Shown here piece after piece: positions 12,218 through 23,930 of a stretch of DNA of 64,000 nt (position 1 is the first letter of the stretch; each line of letters starts with the position of its first letter). The position numbers and the translations under genes were made by a program. Where the stretch lies: contig CM019702.1 in assembly GCA_009760885.1 (NCBI GenBank), positions 54,403,856 to 54,467,855 on the forward strand, read 5' to 3'. This stretch comes from Achatina immaculata. Lineage: Eukaryota; Mollusca; Gastropoda; Stylommatophora; Achatinidae. The notes beneath the pieces are model-generated. The model did no database searches. It worked only from the letters and a program-made list of their open reading frames with translations, and was not told where the DNA came from.

Positions 12218-12786
12218 TGAGTTGTGTGGCCAGGCAGTTGTGGCCTTTTATCTCACACAAGAGGGAAGGGAGTCACAGCTTTTATTTACCTGCTAGACAA
12301 GGGAGTTGTGGCCTTTTATCTCACACAAGAGGGAAGGGAGTCATAGCTTTTATTTACCTGCTAGACAAGGCAGTTGTGGCCTTTTATCTCACACAAGAGG
12401 GAAGGGAGTCATAGCTTTTATTTACCTGCTAGACAAGGGAGTTGTGGCCTTTTATCTCACACAAGAGGGAAGGGAGTCATAGCTTTTATTTACCTGCTAG
12501 ACAAGGCAGTTGTGGCCTTTTATCTCACACAAGAGGGAAGGGAGTCATAGCTTTTATTACCTGCTAGACAAGGCAGTTGTGGCCTTTTATCTCACACAAG
12601 AGGGAAGGGAGTCACAGCTTTTATTTACCTGCTAGACAAGGCAGTTGTGGCCTTTTATCTCACACAAGAGGGAAGGGAGTCACAGCTTTTATTTACCTGC
12701 TAGACAAGGGAGTTGTGGCCTTTTATCTCACACAAGAGGGAAGGGAGTCACAGCTTTTATTTACCTGCTAGACAAGGCAGATTAAA
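12218..12786. repeat. 68-bp tandem array, first copy
   Basis: About eight copies of a 68-bp unit containing ttgtggccttttatctcaca, with alternating variants (ggcagttg / gggagttg, gtcatag / gtcacag). The same array recurs at 23930-24728 as the left part of a duplicated block. Confidence 0.93.
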
Positions 12787-12829
12787 CAGGAAAGGGCAAA
12801 ATAGCAGTCAATACCGCTAATAATGAACA

Positions 12830-13095
12830 AGATGGTTGTATCACTTTACCACATAGTCCCCCTACAGATCAGTGAACTTCTTGTATCATTTGTTCACATC
12901 GTCTCTCTACACGTCGGGGAACTTATTGTATCACTTCTCCACATAGCCTCAATACAGTTCGGTGAAGTTCTTGTATCACTTGTTCACATCGTCTCTCTAC
13001 ATGTCGGGGAACTTATTGTATCACTTCACCACATAGTTTCCCTACAGGTCGGTAAACTTCTTGTATCATTTGTTCACATCGTCTCTCTACCTCTC
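12830..13095. repeat. 45-bp tandem repeat
   Basis: About six copies of a 45-bp unit (ttgtatcacttctccacata / ttgtatcatttgttcacatc variants alternating). Repeated at 24780-25045. Confidence 0.8.
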
Positions 13096-14226
13096 ACACA
13101 TTTAAGTGTGTGCCCTGTCAATGTGGGTTAGTGTATGCCCTGTCAATGTGGGTTAGTGTGTGCCCTGTCAATGTGGGTTAGTGTGTGCCCTGTCAATGTG
13201 GGTTAGTGTGTGCCTTGTCAATGTATGTTAGTGTGTGCCCTGTCAATGTGGGTTAGTGTGTGCCCTGTCAATGTGGGTTAGTGTGTGCCCTGTCAATGTG
13301 GGTTAGTGTGTGCCCTGTCAATGTGGGTTAGTGTGTGCCTGTCAATGTGGGTTAGTGTGTGCCCTGTCAATGTGGGTTAGTGTGTGCCTGTCAATGTATG
13401 TTAGTGTGTGCCCTGTCAATGTGGGTTAGTGTGTGCCCTGTCAATGTGGGTTAGTGTGTGCCTTGTCAATGTATGTTAGTGTGTGCCCTGTCAATGTGAG
13501 AGTGCATGCGTCTTGTCAATGTGAGATTATGTGTGCCCTATCAATGTGGGTTAGTGTGTGCCCTGTCAATGTGGGTTAGTGTGTGGCCTATCAATGTGAG
13601 TTAGTGTGTGCCCTAACAATGTGGGTTAGTGTGTGGCCTATCAATGTGGGTTAGTGTGTGCCCTAACAATGTGGGTTAGTGTGTGGCCTATCAATGTGGG
13701 TTAGTGTGTGCCCTATTAATGTGGGTTAGTGTGCGCCCTATCAATGTGGGTTAGTGTGTGCCCTATCAATGTGGGTTAGTGTGTGGCCTGTCAATGTGGG
13801 TTAGTGTGTGCCCTATCAATGTGGGTTTGTGTGTGCCCTATCAATGTGGGTTAGTGTGTGCCCTATCAATGTGGGTTTGTGTATGTCCTGTCAATGTGGA
13901 TTAGTGTGTGCTCTGTCAATGTGGGTTTGTGTATGTCCTATCAATGTGGGTTAGTGTGTGCTCTGTCAATGTGGGTTTGTGTATGTCCTATCAATGTGGG
14001 TTAGTGTGTGCCCTATCAATGTGGGTTTGTGTATGTCCTGTCAATGTGGGTTTGTGTATGTCCTATCAATGTGGGTTAGTGTGTGCCCTATCAATGTGGG
14101 TTTGTGTATGTCCTGTCAATGTGGATTAGTGTGTGCTCTGTCAATGTGGGTTTGTGTATATCCTATCAATGTGGGTTAGTGTGTGCTCTGTCAATGTGGG
14201 TTTGTGTATGTCCTGTCAATGTGACC
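13096..14226. repeat. 25-bp minisatellite, first copy
   Basis: About 45 copies of gtgtgccctgtcaatgtggg plus ttagt, with variants gtatgtcct and gtggccta. The TTAG motif is incidental and not telomeric. Repeated at 25050-25925. Confidence 0.93.
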
Positions 14227-14704
14227 TTCTGTGCCCCTCAATGTAACTGGTCAGCAGAAGGACGGAGGGGAACAAACTGTAAACCTTTCCCCAGGACAGA
14301 CAATTCATCAGCCGAAAGAGGAATGTCCGGAGGGATACAAACCACCTTAGTGGGGGCAGAAGCGGTGGTGGGTTTGGGAGAGGCTGTAGAGGGACGGATA
14401 GCAGAAAGTTTCTGCTTTTTGAGAGAAGAAAGTTGCAGGTATAATTGTCTGTTGGTGGAGTGAATAATCTCTCAGATCAGGCGATAGATGAGGTAATTAT
14501 CATGTGTAACTTGGTGGAGACGGACAGAGAGTTGAGTGATCTAACTATCAAGATCCGACAGTAGTTTAATGTGTCCCTCCACGACACAGCGCATGCGCTG
14601 AAAAGCACAATTGGTTTCGATAGCACAAAGACACTGACGGATCCTGGGGTGGAGAGTGCCCATGGCCGGTGAAAACTTGGAAGTAAAACCTTTGGGAACA
14701 ACCC
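14227..14704 (-). other. Spacer with a possible ORF relic
   Basis: Unique sequence shared with 25926-26405. The minus strand carries a conceptual frame (RVVPKGFTSKFSPAMGTL ...) with stops. Its start runs into the codons FLNNCL, which the neighbouring 34-bp array repeats, so that array looks like an amplification of a piece of this frame. I cannot assign a family. A retroelement is possible. Confidence 0.35.
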
Positions 14705-15092
14705 TCAGGCGAAGACAGTTGTTGAGAAAATTAACGTGAGAAGTGAAGACAGTTGTTGAGAAAATTAACGTGAGAAGTGAAGACAGTTGTTGAGAAAATT
14801 AACGTGAGAAGTGAAGACAGTTGTTGAGAAAATTAACGTGAGAAGTGAAGACAGTTGTTGAGAAAATTAACGTGAGAAGTGAAGACAGTTGTTGAGAAAA
14901 TTAACGTGAGAAGTGAAGACAGTTGTTGAGAAAATTAACGTGAGAGGTGAAGACAGTTGTTGAGAAAATGAACGTGAGAAGTGAAGACAGTTGTTGAGAA
15001 AATTAACGTGAGAAGTGAAGACAGTTGTTGAGAAAATTAACGTGAGAAGTGAAGACAGTTGTTGAGAAAATTAACGTGAGAAGTGAACCGCG
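14705..15092. repeat. 34-bp tandem array, first copy
   Basis: About eleven copies of gaagacagttgttgagaaaa plus ttaacgtgagaagt. Recurs at 26410-26722 with fewer copies. Confidence 0.92.
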
Positions 15093-16533
15093 TCTTCTTG
15101 TACGTGGCAAAAGCGAGGTCAGTGGCGGTGCGGGAAAGGGGAGGTGACAAAAGACTGAAAGAGATAGTAATAAAAGACTTCAGAGATTTGGTGATGCGAT
15201 TTAAATAAGGCATGGTGACGAGAAGAGATATAGAATAACAGGGGTGTGGAGGGAGAGTAGAGGCTAACCTGACACGCACAGGAGTAATGAAAACGGAGAT
15301 GAATGAAAGAAGAGATGATAACAGGTGAGGGAGATGAAACACATACCAGGAAAGGGTACAGATTCTGAAAACGAACAGTGGGATAGACAGAGTTACAGAG
15401 TCTGGAAAGAAATAGAGGGATAGATAACACGGCACAAGTCAACGAAAACGAACAAAAATTTACGCAACAATGTTGCAGTCAAGTAGGAGAATGTAACAGA
15501 TAAAAGGGATGGCGACTGCTGTAAAACTGGTTGAAATAAATAAGGTAGATAGAGGTGTATGGTGCAGTTTTACAAAGTGAAGGAGGGAGTGAGTAAGGTG
15601 AGAAAAAAAAACGAATAGAAAGTATGAGAATGTATAAATGAAAAACATACAACATCCGATATTTCGGCGTGAGCCTTACTCGAGGATACATACAAAACGA
15701 AACAAAAACACGAAGAACTTATCTGAATGTGTCTTCCTCCAAGTAGAAAACAAAAATGTGTTTAGTAGAAGGGAGAAGGAAAGACCACATGAAGGGAAGT
15801 AAAAATATAGAGTTGAGGTCCCACCTAAATACTTCATGGGGGCTGGTACGACATCAAATATTGAAATCAGGGACATTCCCTTACCATCACTGCTAGATGG
15901 TATAATAGGATTTTGCCGTGTGCATCTTGAAATAACAGGGTAATCTTTTGGTGACACAGACTTTGCTGTGTATATGACACTCGTTAGCTGGGCCGTGTCG
16001 ACAAGAGTTGTGCTGATTCACGTTACGCACGTGAATATCAGGGTCGACTTCCATCTTGCTCTTTGAGAGTTGAGATTACTGGACTAGTTACACACATAAT
16101 TCCAGCTCTCACTCTCACCTGCTGGATTAGTTACACACTGTTCCAGACATACTTCTCATCCAGGCTCGTTCAAAACCTCACGTTGACGACAATTGGTACA
16201 GATACTCAAGTAAATCCTGGGTAACGGTGACTTGGAACATTTATTGATGGGATGATGATAATGCTGATGAAAATAACATTAAATTCGACTGCCGGCTGGT
16301 TATCCCTGCCATGTGGCCAGTCCATTCATACGTACAACTAAAATGTTCATCTGTTCCACGAAGACATCACACAGCTCGACAAAACACGTCCACACAGTTA
16401 CACGTTCAAACCAAGACTAAAACTCCACGGACTCAGCTTTGCCCCTACAATTTCCTGTCACGGGTTTTGCAGCCCACGTGACCTTCTCGAAGGATCTCAA
16501 CAGGAGAGAATTGAAAAGGAAAAACCTATAATA

Positions 16534-16992
16534 ATGCCCTTACTATCATTGTTATACGGATACTGCTATAATGGTACAAATGACTGGGATGTGATAGCGG
16601 ACCTTCCAAGAAGAAGAGAATACTCGACTGCCATCAAGAACACAGGAATGCGACCGGACATTGTATTGTACTCCACAGAAAAACAGGAATTAATAATGAT
16701 CGAGCTTCCCGTCCCGTACGAAACTAGAATAGAGGAACAGCATTTATTCAAATGTGAGAAGTACAATGATCTGGTCAAGCAACTGAGGTAGGGGGCAGGA
16801 GTCAGGGCAAGAGTGATAGCTGTAGAAGTGGGAGCGAGAGGATTCGTAGCAACATCAGCATACGACCTATGTAAGCAACTGGGCATAAAGGGACAAGCAA
16901 GAGCAAGGGCATTGAGAAGCCTTTCAGAAACAGCAGAAAAGGCCTCATGCTGGCTGTGGAGTTTGCGAAACAAGCATTGGGAACATAAGTAA
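16534..16992 (+). pseudogene. LINE ORF C-terminus with in-frame TAG, copy 1
   Basis: A conceptual frame of about 150 codons. It contains RPDIVLYS, IMIELPVPYE, then VIAVEVGARGFVATSAYDL, LGIKGQARARALRSL and SETAEKASCWLW. This matches a C-terminal domain common in open reading frames of invertebrate and fish non-LTR retrotransposons; its function is not established. One TAG at 16789-16791 interrupts the frame, which then stays open to the TAA at 16990. The upstream RT and endonuclease domains are absent. Confidence 0.6.
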
Positions 16993-17021
16993 TTTCATTT
17001 TGCCACAACCAATACCAGTCC

Positions 17022-17110
17022 CCCGTAGCTAAATCGCTAAAGACGCACTTCAAAAAAGTGCAGTGCCAACTGGAAGATCATGGGTTCAATCCCGGGACCG
17101 GGGAAAAAAA
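17022..17110 (+). mobile_element. tRNA-like (SINE-type) sequence, copy 1
   Basis: Contains a pol III A-box-like stretch (tagctaaatcgctaaag) and a B-box-like ggttcaatccc spaced as in a tRNA. The outer ends can pair (ccccg / cggggg side). The T-stem pairs poorly and an A-tract follows. This fits a tRNA-derived SINE or a LINE 3' tail better than a functional tRNA. Confidence 0.5.
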
Positions 17111-18273
17111 AAGCAACAACTCACAAGACCTCTGGGAGTCATTACCTAGAGGGGCCCACCCCCCCCCCCTTAGGAGTTTAATAGGGCGTACTTCCTCTGA
17201 TGATCTGAAGAGTTGCAGTCAAGTAGGAGAATGTAACAGATAAAAGGGATGGCGACTGCTGTAAAACTGGTTGAAATAAATAAGGTAGATAGAGGTGTAT
17301 GGTGCAGTTTTACAAAGTGAAGGAGGGAGTGAGTAAGGTGAGAAAAAAAAACGAATAGAAAGTATGAGAATGTATAAATGAAAAACATACAACATCCGAT
17401 ATTTCGGCGTGAGCCTTACTCGAGGATACATACAAAACGAAACAAAAACACGAAGAACTTATCTGAATGTGTCTTCCTCCAAGTAGAAAACAAAAATGTG
17501 TTTAGTAGAAGGGAGAAGGAAAGACCACATGAAGGGAAGTAAAAATATAGAGTTGAGGTCCCACCTAAATACTTCATGGGGGCTGGTACGACATCAAATA
17601 TTGAAATCAGGGACATTCCCTTACCATCACTGCTAGATGGTATAATAGGATTTTGCCGTGTGCATCTTGAAATAACAGGGTAATCTTTTGGTGACACAGA
17701 CTTTGCTGTGTATATGACACTCGTTAGCTGGGCCGTGTCGACAAGAGTTGTGCTGATTCACGTTACGCACGTGAATATCAGGGTCGACTTCCATCTTGCT
17801 CTTTGAGAGTTGAGATTACTGGACTAGTTACACACATAATTCCAGCTCTCACTCTCACCTGCTGGATTAGTTACACACTGTTCCAGACATACTTCTCATC
17901 CAGGCTCGTTCAAAACCTCACGTTGACGACAACTGGTACAGATACTCAAGTAAATCCTGGGTAACGGTGACTTGGAACATTTATTGATGGGATGATGATA
18001 ATGCTGATGAAAATAACATTAAATTCGACTGCCGGCTGGTTATCCCTGCCATGTGGCCAGTCCATTCATACGTACAACTAAAATGTTCATCTGTTCCACG
18101 AAGACATCACACAGCTCGACAAAACACGTCCACACAGTTACACGTTCAAACCAAGACTCAAACTCCACGGACTCAGCTTTGCCCCTACAATTTCCTGTCA
18201 CGGGTTTTGCAGCCCACGTGACCTTCTCGAAGGATCTCAACAGGAGAGAATTGAAAAGGAAAAACCTATAATA

Positions 18274-18732
18274 ATGCCCTTACTATCATTGTTATACGGA
18301 TACTGCTATAATGGTACAAATGACTGGGATGTGATAGCGGACCTTCCAAGAAGAAGAGAATACTCGACTGCCATCAAGAACACAGGAATGCGACCGGACA
18401 TTGTATTGTACTCCACAGAAAAACAGGAATTAATAATGATCGAGCTTCCCGTCCCGTACGAAACTAGAATAGAGGAACAGCATTTATTCAAATGTGAGAA
18501 GTACAATGATCTGGTCAAGCAACTGAGGTAGGGGGCAGGAGTCAGGGCAAGAGTGATAGCTGTAGAAGTGGGAGCGAGAGGATTCGTAGCAACATCAGCA
18601 TACGACCTATGTAAGCAACTGGGCATAAAGGGACAAGCAAGAGCAAGGGCATTGAGAAGCCTTTCAGAAACAGCAGAAAAGGCCTCATGCTGGCTGTGGA
18701 GTTTGCGAAACAAGCATTGGGAACATAAGTAA
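18274..18732 (+). pseudogene. LINE ORF C-terminus with in-frame TAG, copy 2
   Basis: Second copy of the 16534-16992 relic within the tandem duplication. It has the same in-frame TAG (18529-18531), so the stop predates the duplication. Confidence 0.6.
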
Positions 18733-18761
18733 TTTCATTTTGCCACAACCAATACCAGTCG

Positions 18762-18850
18762 TCCGTAGCTAAATCGCTAAAGACGCACTTCAAAAAAGTA
18801 CAGTGCCAACTGGAAGATCATGGGTTCAATCCCGGGACCGGGGGAAAAAA
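18762..18850 (+). mobile_element. tRNA-like (SINE-type) sequence, copy 2
   Basis: Duplicate of 17022-17110 with a few substitutions (ccc to cgt near the start, gtgcag to gtacag). Same A-box/B-box arrangement and A-rich tail. Confidence 0.5.
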
Positions 18851-18952
18851 AAGCAACAACTCACAAGACCTCTGGGAGTCATTACCTAGAGGGGCCCACC
18901 CCCCCCCCCTTAGGAGTTTAATAGGGCGTACTTCCTCTGATGATCTGAAGAG

Positions 18953-19830
18953 TTGTGTTGTTCCGTTCTCTACAGTAGAGAGTTTCCTGCATATAGAGGA
19001 ACGACGAGATATAAAGCAGATGAACAGACGAGATATAAAGCAGATGAACAGACGAGATATAAAGCAAATGAACAGACGAGATATAAAGCAGATGAACAGA
19101 CGAGATATAAAGTAGATGAACAGCGAGATATAAAGTAGATGAACAGCGAGATATAAGTAGATGAAGGTAAGAAAATATATAGAGTAACGGCTAGATATAA
19201 AGTAGATGAAGGAAGAAAAAATATAGAGGAAAAGTGAGATATAAAGTAGATGAAGGGAAGTGAAAATATAGAGGAACGACGAGATATAAAGTAGATGAAG
19301 GGAAGTGAAAATATAGAGGAACGACGAGATATAAAGTAGATGAAGGGAAGTGAAAATATAGAGGAACGACGAGATATAAAGTAGATGAAGGGAAGTGAAA
19401 ATATAGAAGAACGACGAGATATAAAGTAGATGAAGGGAAGTGAAAATATAGAGGAACGACGAGATATAAAGTAGATGAAGGGAAGTAAAAATATAGAGGA
19501 ACGACGAGATATAAAGTAGATGAAGGGAAGTAAAAATATAGAGGAACGGCTAGATATAAAGTAGATGAAGGTAAGTAAAAATATAGAGGAACGGCTAGAT
19601 ATAAAGTAGATGAAGGTAAGTAAAAATATAGAGGAACGGCTAGATATGAAGTAGATGAAGGTAAGTAAAAATATAGAGGAACGGCTAGATATGAAGTAGA
19701 TGAAGGTAAGTAAAAATATAGAGGAACGGCTAGATATGAAGTAGATGAAGGTAAGTAAAAATATAGAGGAACGGCTAGATATGAAGTAGATGAAGGAAGA
19801 TAAAATAGATGAGGGAAGAAAAGTAACATT
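18953..19830. repeat. 45-bp satellite, first copy
   Basis: About 17 units of gaggaacgacgagatataaa plus gtagatgaagggaagtgaaaatata, degrading to about 20-bp units at the left (cgagatataaagcagatgaa). Since 45 is divisible by three, minus-strand frames stay open for hundreds of codons with Phe/Ser/Leu-rich translations. These are not genes. Confidence 0.93.
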
Positions 19831-20254
19831 GGAAACGACAGAAAAAAATTCACATTTTTCTGATTTAAAATGAAACAGTAACACCTCGTTAGAATGTGGG
19901 ACACTTGTGGGACACTTCTTCTTCAAGTGAACATTTCTCACATTCTGGCTGTGGGACACTTCTTCTTCACACTTCAAGTGAACATTTCTCACATTCTGGC
20001 TCCGTCTGTGTTGCTTGTGCTCACCATGGACTCTCTGTTGGGGGGACACTTCTTCTTCACACTTCAAGTGAACATTTCTCACATTCTGGCTCCGTCTGTG
20101 TTGCTTGTGCTCACCATGGACTCTCTGTTGGGGTTGTCTAGACTGGGCAGACATTGCTACAGCTGGTGTCAGAACCAATGTTGAGAACAGTTCAAACCAA
20201 TGTTGAGAACAGTTCAAACCAATGTTGAGAACAGTTCAATACTCGCGTAACACT

Positions 20255-20600
20255 GGGTTATGATGCAGGTAGGAACAGAAAGGTTACACACCTGAGCTGT
20301 TTCAGTTTGAGTTATGATGCAGGAAATAACAGAAAGGTTACACACCTGAGTTATGATGCAGGAAATAACAGAAAGGTTACACACCTGATTTATGAGATGC
20401 AGGTAGGAACAGGAAGGTTACACACCTGGAAGATTACACACCTGAGTTATGATGCAGGTAGGAACAGGAAGGTTACACACCTGAGTTATAATGCAGGTAG
20501 GAATAGGAAGGTTACACACCTGAGTTATGATACAGGAATGTTACACACCTGAGTTATGATGCAGGTAGGAATAGAAAGGTTACACACCTGAGTTGTCCCA
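20255..20600. repeat. 39-bp minisatellite (first copy)
   Basis: Units of gagttatgatgcaggtagga plus acaggaaggttacacacct, with a 39-bp period between 20444 and 20483. Repeated at 22365-22640. Confidence 0.85.
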
Positions 20601-20785
20601 GTTTGGGTTAGGGAACTGACATGACTTAATCGGTCAAACCGTCCCACCCCCCCCCCCCCCACACAGCTTCTGGTAGAAGCCACAAGTCCTTGTCCTGCTA
20701 TCCGTCCTGTCTACAAAGTACCCACAGCTACAGCCGCCGCTCATTGGCATGACCACGACAACGACAACCACGTGCTCCACAGCAT

Positions 20786-20962
20786 CTCATCATCTTTAGT
20801 CTCTCAATATAACAGTAAATCATCATCTTTAGTCTCTCAATATAACAGTAAATCATCATCTTTAGTCTCTCAATATAATCTTAAATCATCATCTTTAATC
20901 TCTCAATATAACAGTAAATCATCATCTTTAGTCTCTCAATATAATCTTAAATCATCATCTTT
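20786..20962. repeat. 33-bp array, block 1
   Basis: Five copies of the 33-bp unit (tctctcaatataatcttaaa plus tcatcatctttag), ending abruptly at a C-tract where the next duplicated block begins. Confidence 0.9.
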
Positions 20963-21009
20963 ACCCCCCCCCCTTAGGAGTTTAATAGGGCGTACTTCCT
21001 CTGATGATC

Positions 21010-21890
21010 TGAAGAGTTGTGTTGTTCCGTTCTCTACAGTAGAGAGTTTCCTGCATATAGAGGAACGACGAGATATAAAGCAGATGAACAGACGAGATAT
21101 AAAGCAGATGAACAGACGAGATATAAAGCAAATGAACAGACGAGATATAAAGCAGATGAACAGACGAGATATAAAGTAGATGAACAGCGAGATATAAAGT
21201 AGATGAACAGCGAGATATAAAGTAGATGAAGGTAAGAAAATATATAGAGTAACGGCTAGATATAAAGTAGATGAAAGGAAGAAAAAATATAGAGGAAAAG
21301 TGAGATATAAAGTAGATGAAGGGAAGTGAAAATATAGAGGAACGACGAGATATAAAGTAAATGAAGGGAAGTGAAAATATAGAGGAACGACGAGATATAA
21401 AGTAGATGAAGGGAAGTGAAAATATAGAAGAACGACGAGATATAAAGTAGATGAAGGGAAGTGAAAATATAGAGGAACGACGAGATATAAAGTAGATGAA
21501 GGGAAGTGAAAATATAGAGGAACGACGAGATATAAAGTAGATGAAGGGAAGTAAAAATATAGAGGAACGGCTAGATATAAAGTAGATGAAGGGAAGTAAA
21601 AATATAGAGGAACGGCTAGATATGAAGTAGATGAAGGTAAGTAAAAATATAGAGGAACGGCTAGATATGAAGTAGATGAAGGTAAGTAAAAATATAGAGG
21701 AACGGCTAGATATGAAGTAGATGAAGGTAAGTAAAAATATAGAGGAACGGCTAGATATGAAGTAGATGAAGGTAAGTAAAAATATAGAGGAACGGCTAGA
21801 TATGAAGTAGATGAAGGTAAGTAAAAATATAGAGGAACGGCTAGATATGAAGTAGATGAAGGAAGATAAAATAGATGAGGGAAGAAAAGT
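21010..21890. repeat. 45-bp satellite, second copy
   Basis: Duplicate of the array at 18953-19830, with the order of the unit variants largely preserved. Again yields long meaningless open frames on the minus strand. Confidence 0.92.
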
Positions 21891-22825
21891 AACATTGGAA
21901 ACGACAGAAAAAAATTCACATTTTTCTGATTTAAAATGAAACAGTAACACCTCGTTAGAATGTGGGACACTTGTGGGACACTTCTTCTTCAAGTGAACAT
22001 TTCTCACATTCTGGCTGTGGGACACTTCTTCTTCACACTTCAAGTGAACATTTCTCACATTCTGGCTCCGTCTGTGTTGCTTGTGCTCACCATGGACTCT
22101 CTGTTGGGGGGACACTTCTTCTTCACACTTCAAGTGAACATTTCTCACATTCTGGCTCCGTCTGTGTTGCTTGTGCTCACCATGGACTCTCTGTTGGGGT
22201 TGTCTAGACTGGGCAGACATTGCTACAGCTGGTGTCAGAACCAATGTTGAGAACAGTTCAAACCAATGTTGAGAACAGTTCAAACCAATGTTGAGAACAG
22301 TTCAAACCAATGTTGAGAACAGTTCAAACCAATGTTGAGAACAGTTCAATACTCGCGTAACACTGGGTTATGATGCAGGTAGGAACAGAAAGGTTACACA
22401 CCTGAGCTGTTTCAGTTTGGGTTATGATGCAGGAAATAACAGAAAGGTTACACACCTGAGTTATGATGCAGGAAATAACAGAAAGGTTACACACCTGATT
22501 TATGAGATGCAGGTAGGAACAGGAAGGTTACACACCTGGAAGATTACACACCTGAGTTATGATGCAGGTAGGAACAGGAAGGTTACACACCTGAGTTATA
22601 ATGCAGGTAGGAACAGGAATGTTACACACCTGAGTTGTCCCAGTTTGGGTTAGGGAACTGACATGACTTAATCGGTCAAACCGTCCCACCCCCCCCCCCC
22701 CCCACACACAGCTTCTGGTAGAAGCCACAAGTCCTTGTCCTGCTATCCGTCCTGTCTACAAAGTACCCACAGCTACAGCCGCCGCTCATTGGCATGACCA
22801 CGACAACGACAACCACGTGCTCCAC

Positions 22826-23930
22826 AGCAACTCATCATCTTTAATCTCTCAATATAATCTTAAATCATCATCTTTAGTCTCTCAATATAATCTTAAATCA
22901 TCATCTTTAGTCTCTCAATATAATCTTAAATCATCATCTTTAGTCTCTCAATATAACAGCAACTCATTATCTTTAATCTCTCAATATAATCTTAAATCAT
23001 CATCTTTAGTCTCTCAATATAATCTTAAATCATCATCTTTAGTCTCTCAATATAATCTTAAATCATCATCTTTAGTCTCTCAATATAATCTTAAATCATC
23101 ATCTTTAGTCTCTCAATATAACAGTAAATCATCATCTTTAGTCTCTCAATATAATCTTAAATCATCATCTTTAGTCTCTCAATATAATCTTAAATCATCA
23201 TCTTTAGTCTCTCAATATAATCTTAAATCATCATCTTTAGTCTCTCAATATAATCTTAAATCATCATCTTAGTCTCTCAATATAACAGTAAATCATCATC
23301 TTTAGTCTCTCAATATAATCTTAAATCATCATCTTTAGTCTCTCAATATAATCTTAAATCATCATCTTTAGTCTCTCAATATAATCTTAAATCATCATCT
23401 TTAGTCTCTCAATATAATCTTAAATCATCATCTTTAGTCTCTCAATATAACAGCAACTCATCATCTTTAATCTCTCAATATAATCTTAAATCATCATCTT
23501 TAGTCTCTCAATATAATCTTAAATCATCATCTTTAGTCTCTCAATATAATCTTAAATCATCATCTTTAGTCTCTCAATATAATCTTAAATCATCATCTTT
23601 AGTCTCTCAATATAACAGCAACTCATCATCTTTAGTCTCTCAATATAATCTTAAATCATCATCTTTAGTCTCTCAATATAACAGCAACTCATCATCTTTA
23701 GTCTCTCAATATAACAGCAACTCATCATCTTTAGTCTCTCAATATAATCTTAAATCATCATCTTTAGTCTCTCAATATAATCTTAAATCATCTTTAGTCT
23801 CTCAATATAATCTTAAATCATCATTTAGTCTCTCAATATAACAGCAACTCATCATCTTTAGTCTCTCAATATAATCTTAAATCATCATCTTTAGTCTCTC
23901 AATATAACAGCAACTCATCATCTTTATCTC
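22826..23930. repeat. 33-bp array, block 2
   Basis: About 33 copies of the same 33-bp unit, with interspersed variants (aacagtaaa / aacagcaac / aatcttaaa). It fuses directly to the 68-bp array at tctttatctcacac, a point of shared sequence between the two units. Confidence 0.93.

Larger units (their letters stand above)
15473..18952. repeat. 1740-bp direct tandem duplication
   Basis: Positions 15473-17212 and 17213-18952 are near-identical head-to-tail copies (offset 1740), differing at scattered single bases. Each holds the LINE C-terminus relic and tRNA-like sequence listed separately and ends in a C-tract followed by ttaggagtttaatagggcgt. The left 0.6 kb of the unit recurs at 27105-27735. 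Confidence 0.93.
18900..22850. repeat. About 2-kb direct tandem duplication
   Basis: 18900-20815 and 20961-22850 are near-identical in the same order: C-tract and ttaggagtttaatagggcgt, 45-bp satellite, a unique segment with an 86-bp internal repeat, copies of caatgttgagaacagttcaa, the 39-bp repeat, a unique segment, then the 33-bp array. Copy numbers inside the arrays differ. Confidence 0.9.

Noticed and set aside
12218..12786. CRISPR-like regular repeat
   Set aside because: Direct head-to-tail 68-bp units without unique spacers, in animal DNA; a minisatellite.
13096..14226. Telomere-like repeat (ttag motif)
   Set aside because: The unit is 25 bp with tgtgccctgtcaatg; ttag is incidental and there is no ttaggg array.
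17022..17110. Functional tRNA gene
   Set aside because: A- and B-box-like sequences exist but the T-stem does not pair properly and an A-tail follows; better explained as a SINE-type retroposon.
18970..22283. Minus-strand open frames of 237 to 433 codons
   Set aside because: They run across the 45-bp satellite; the period is divisible by three, the translation is a simple Phe/Ser/Leu repeat, and other frames are open too.
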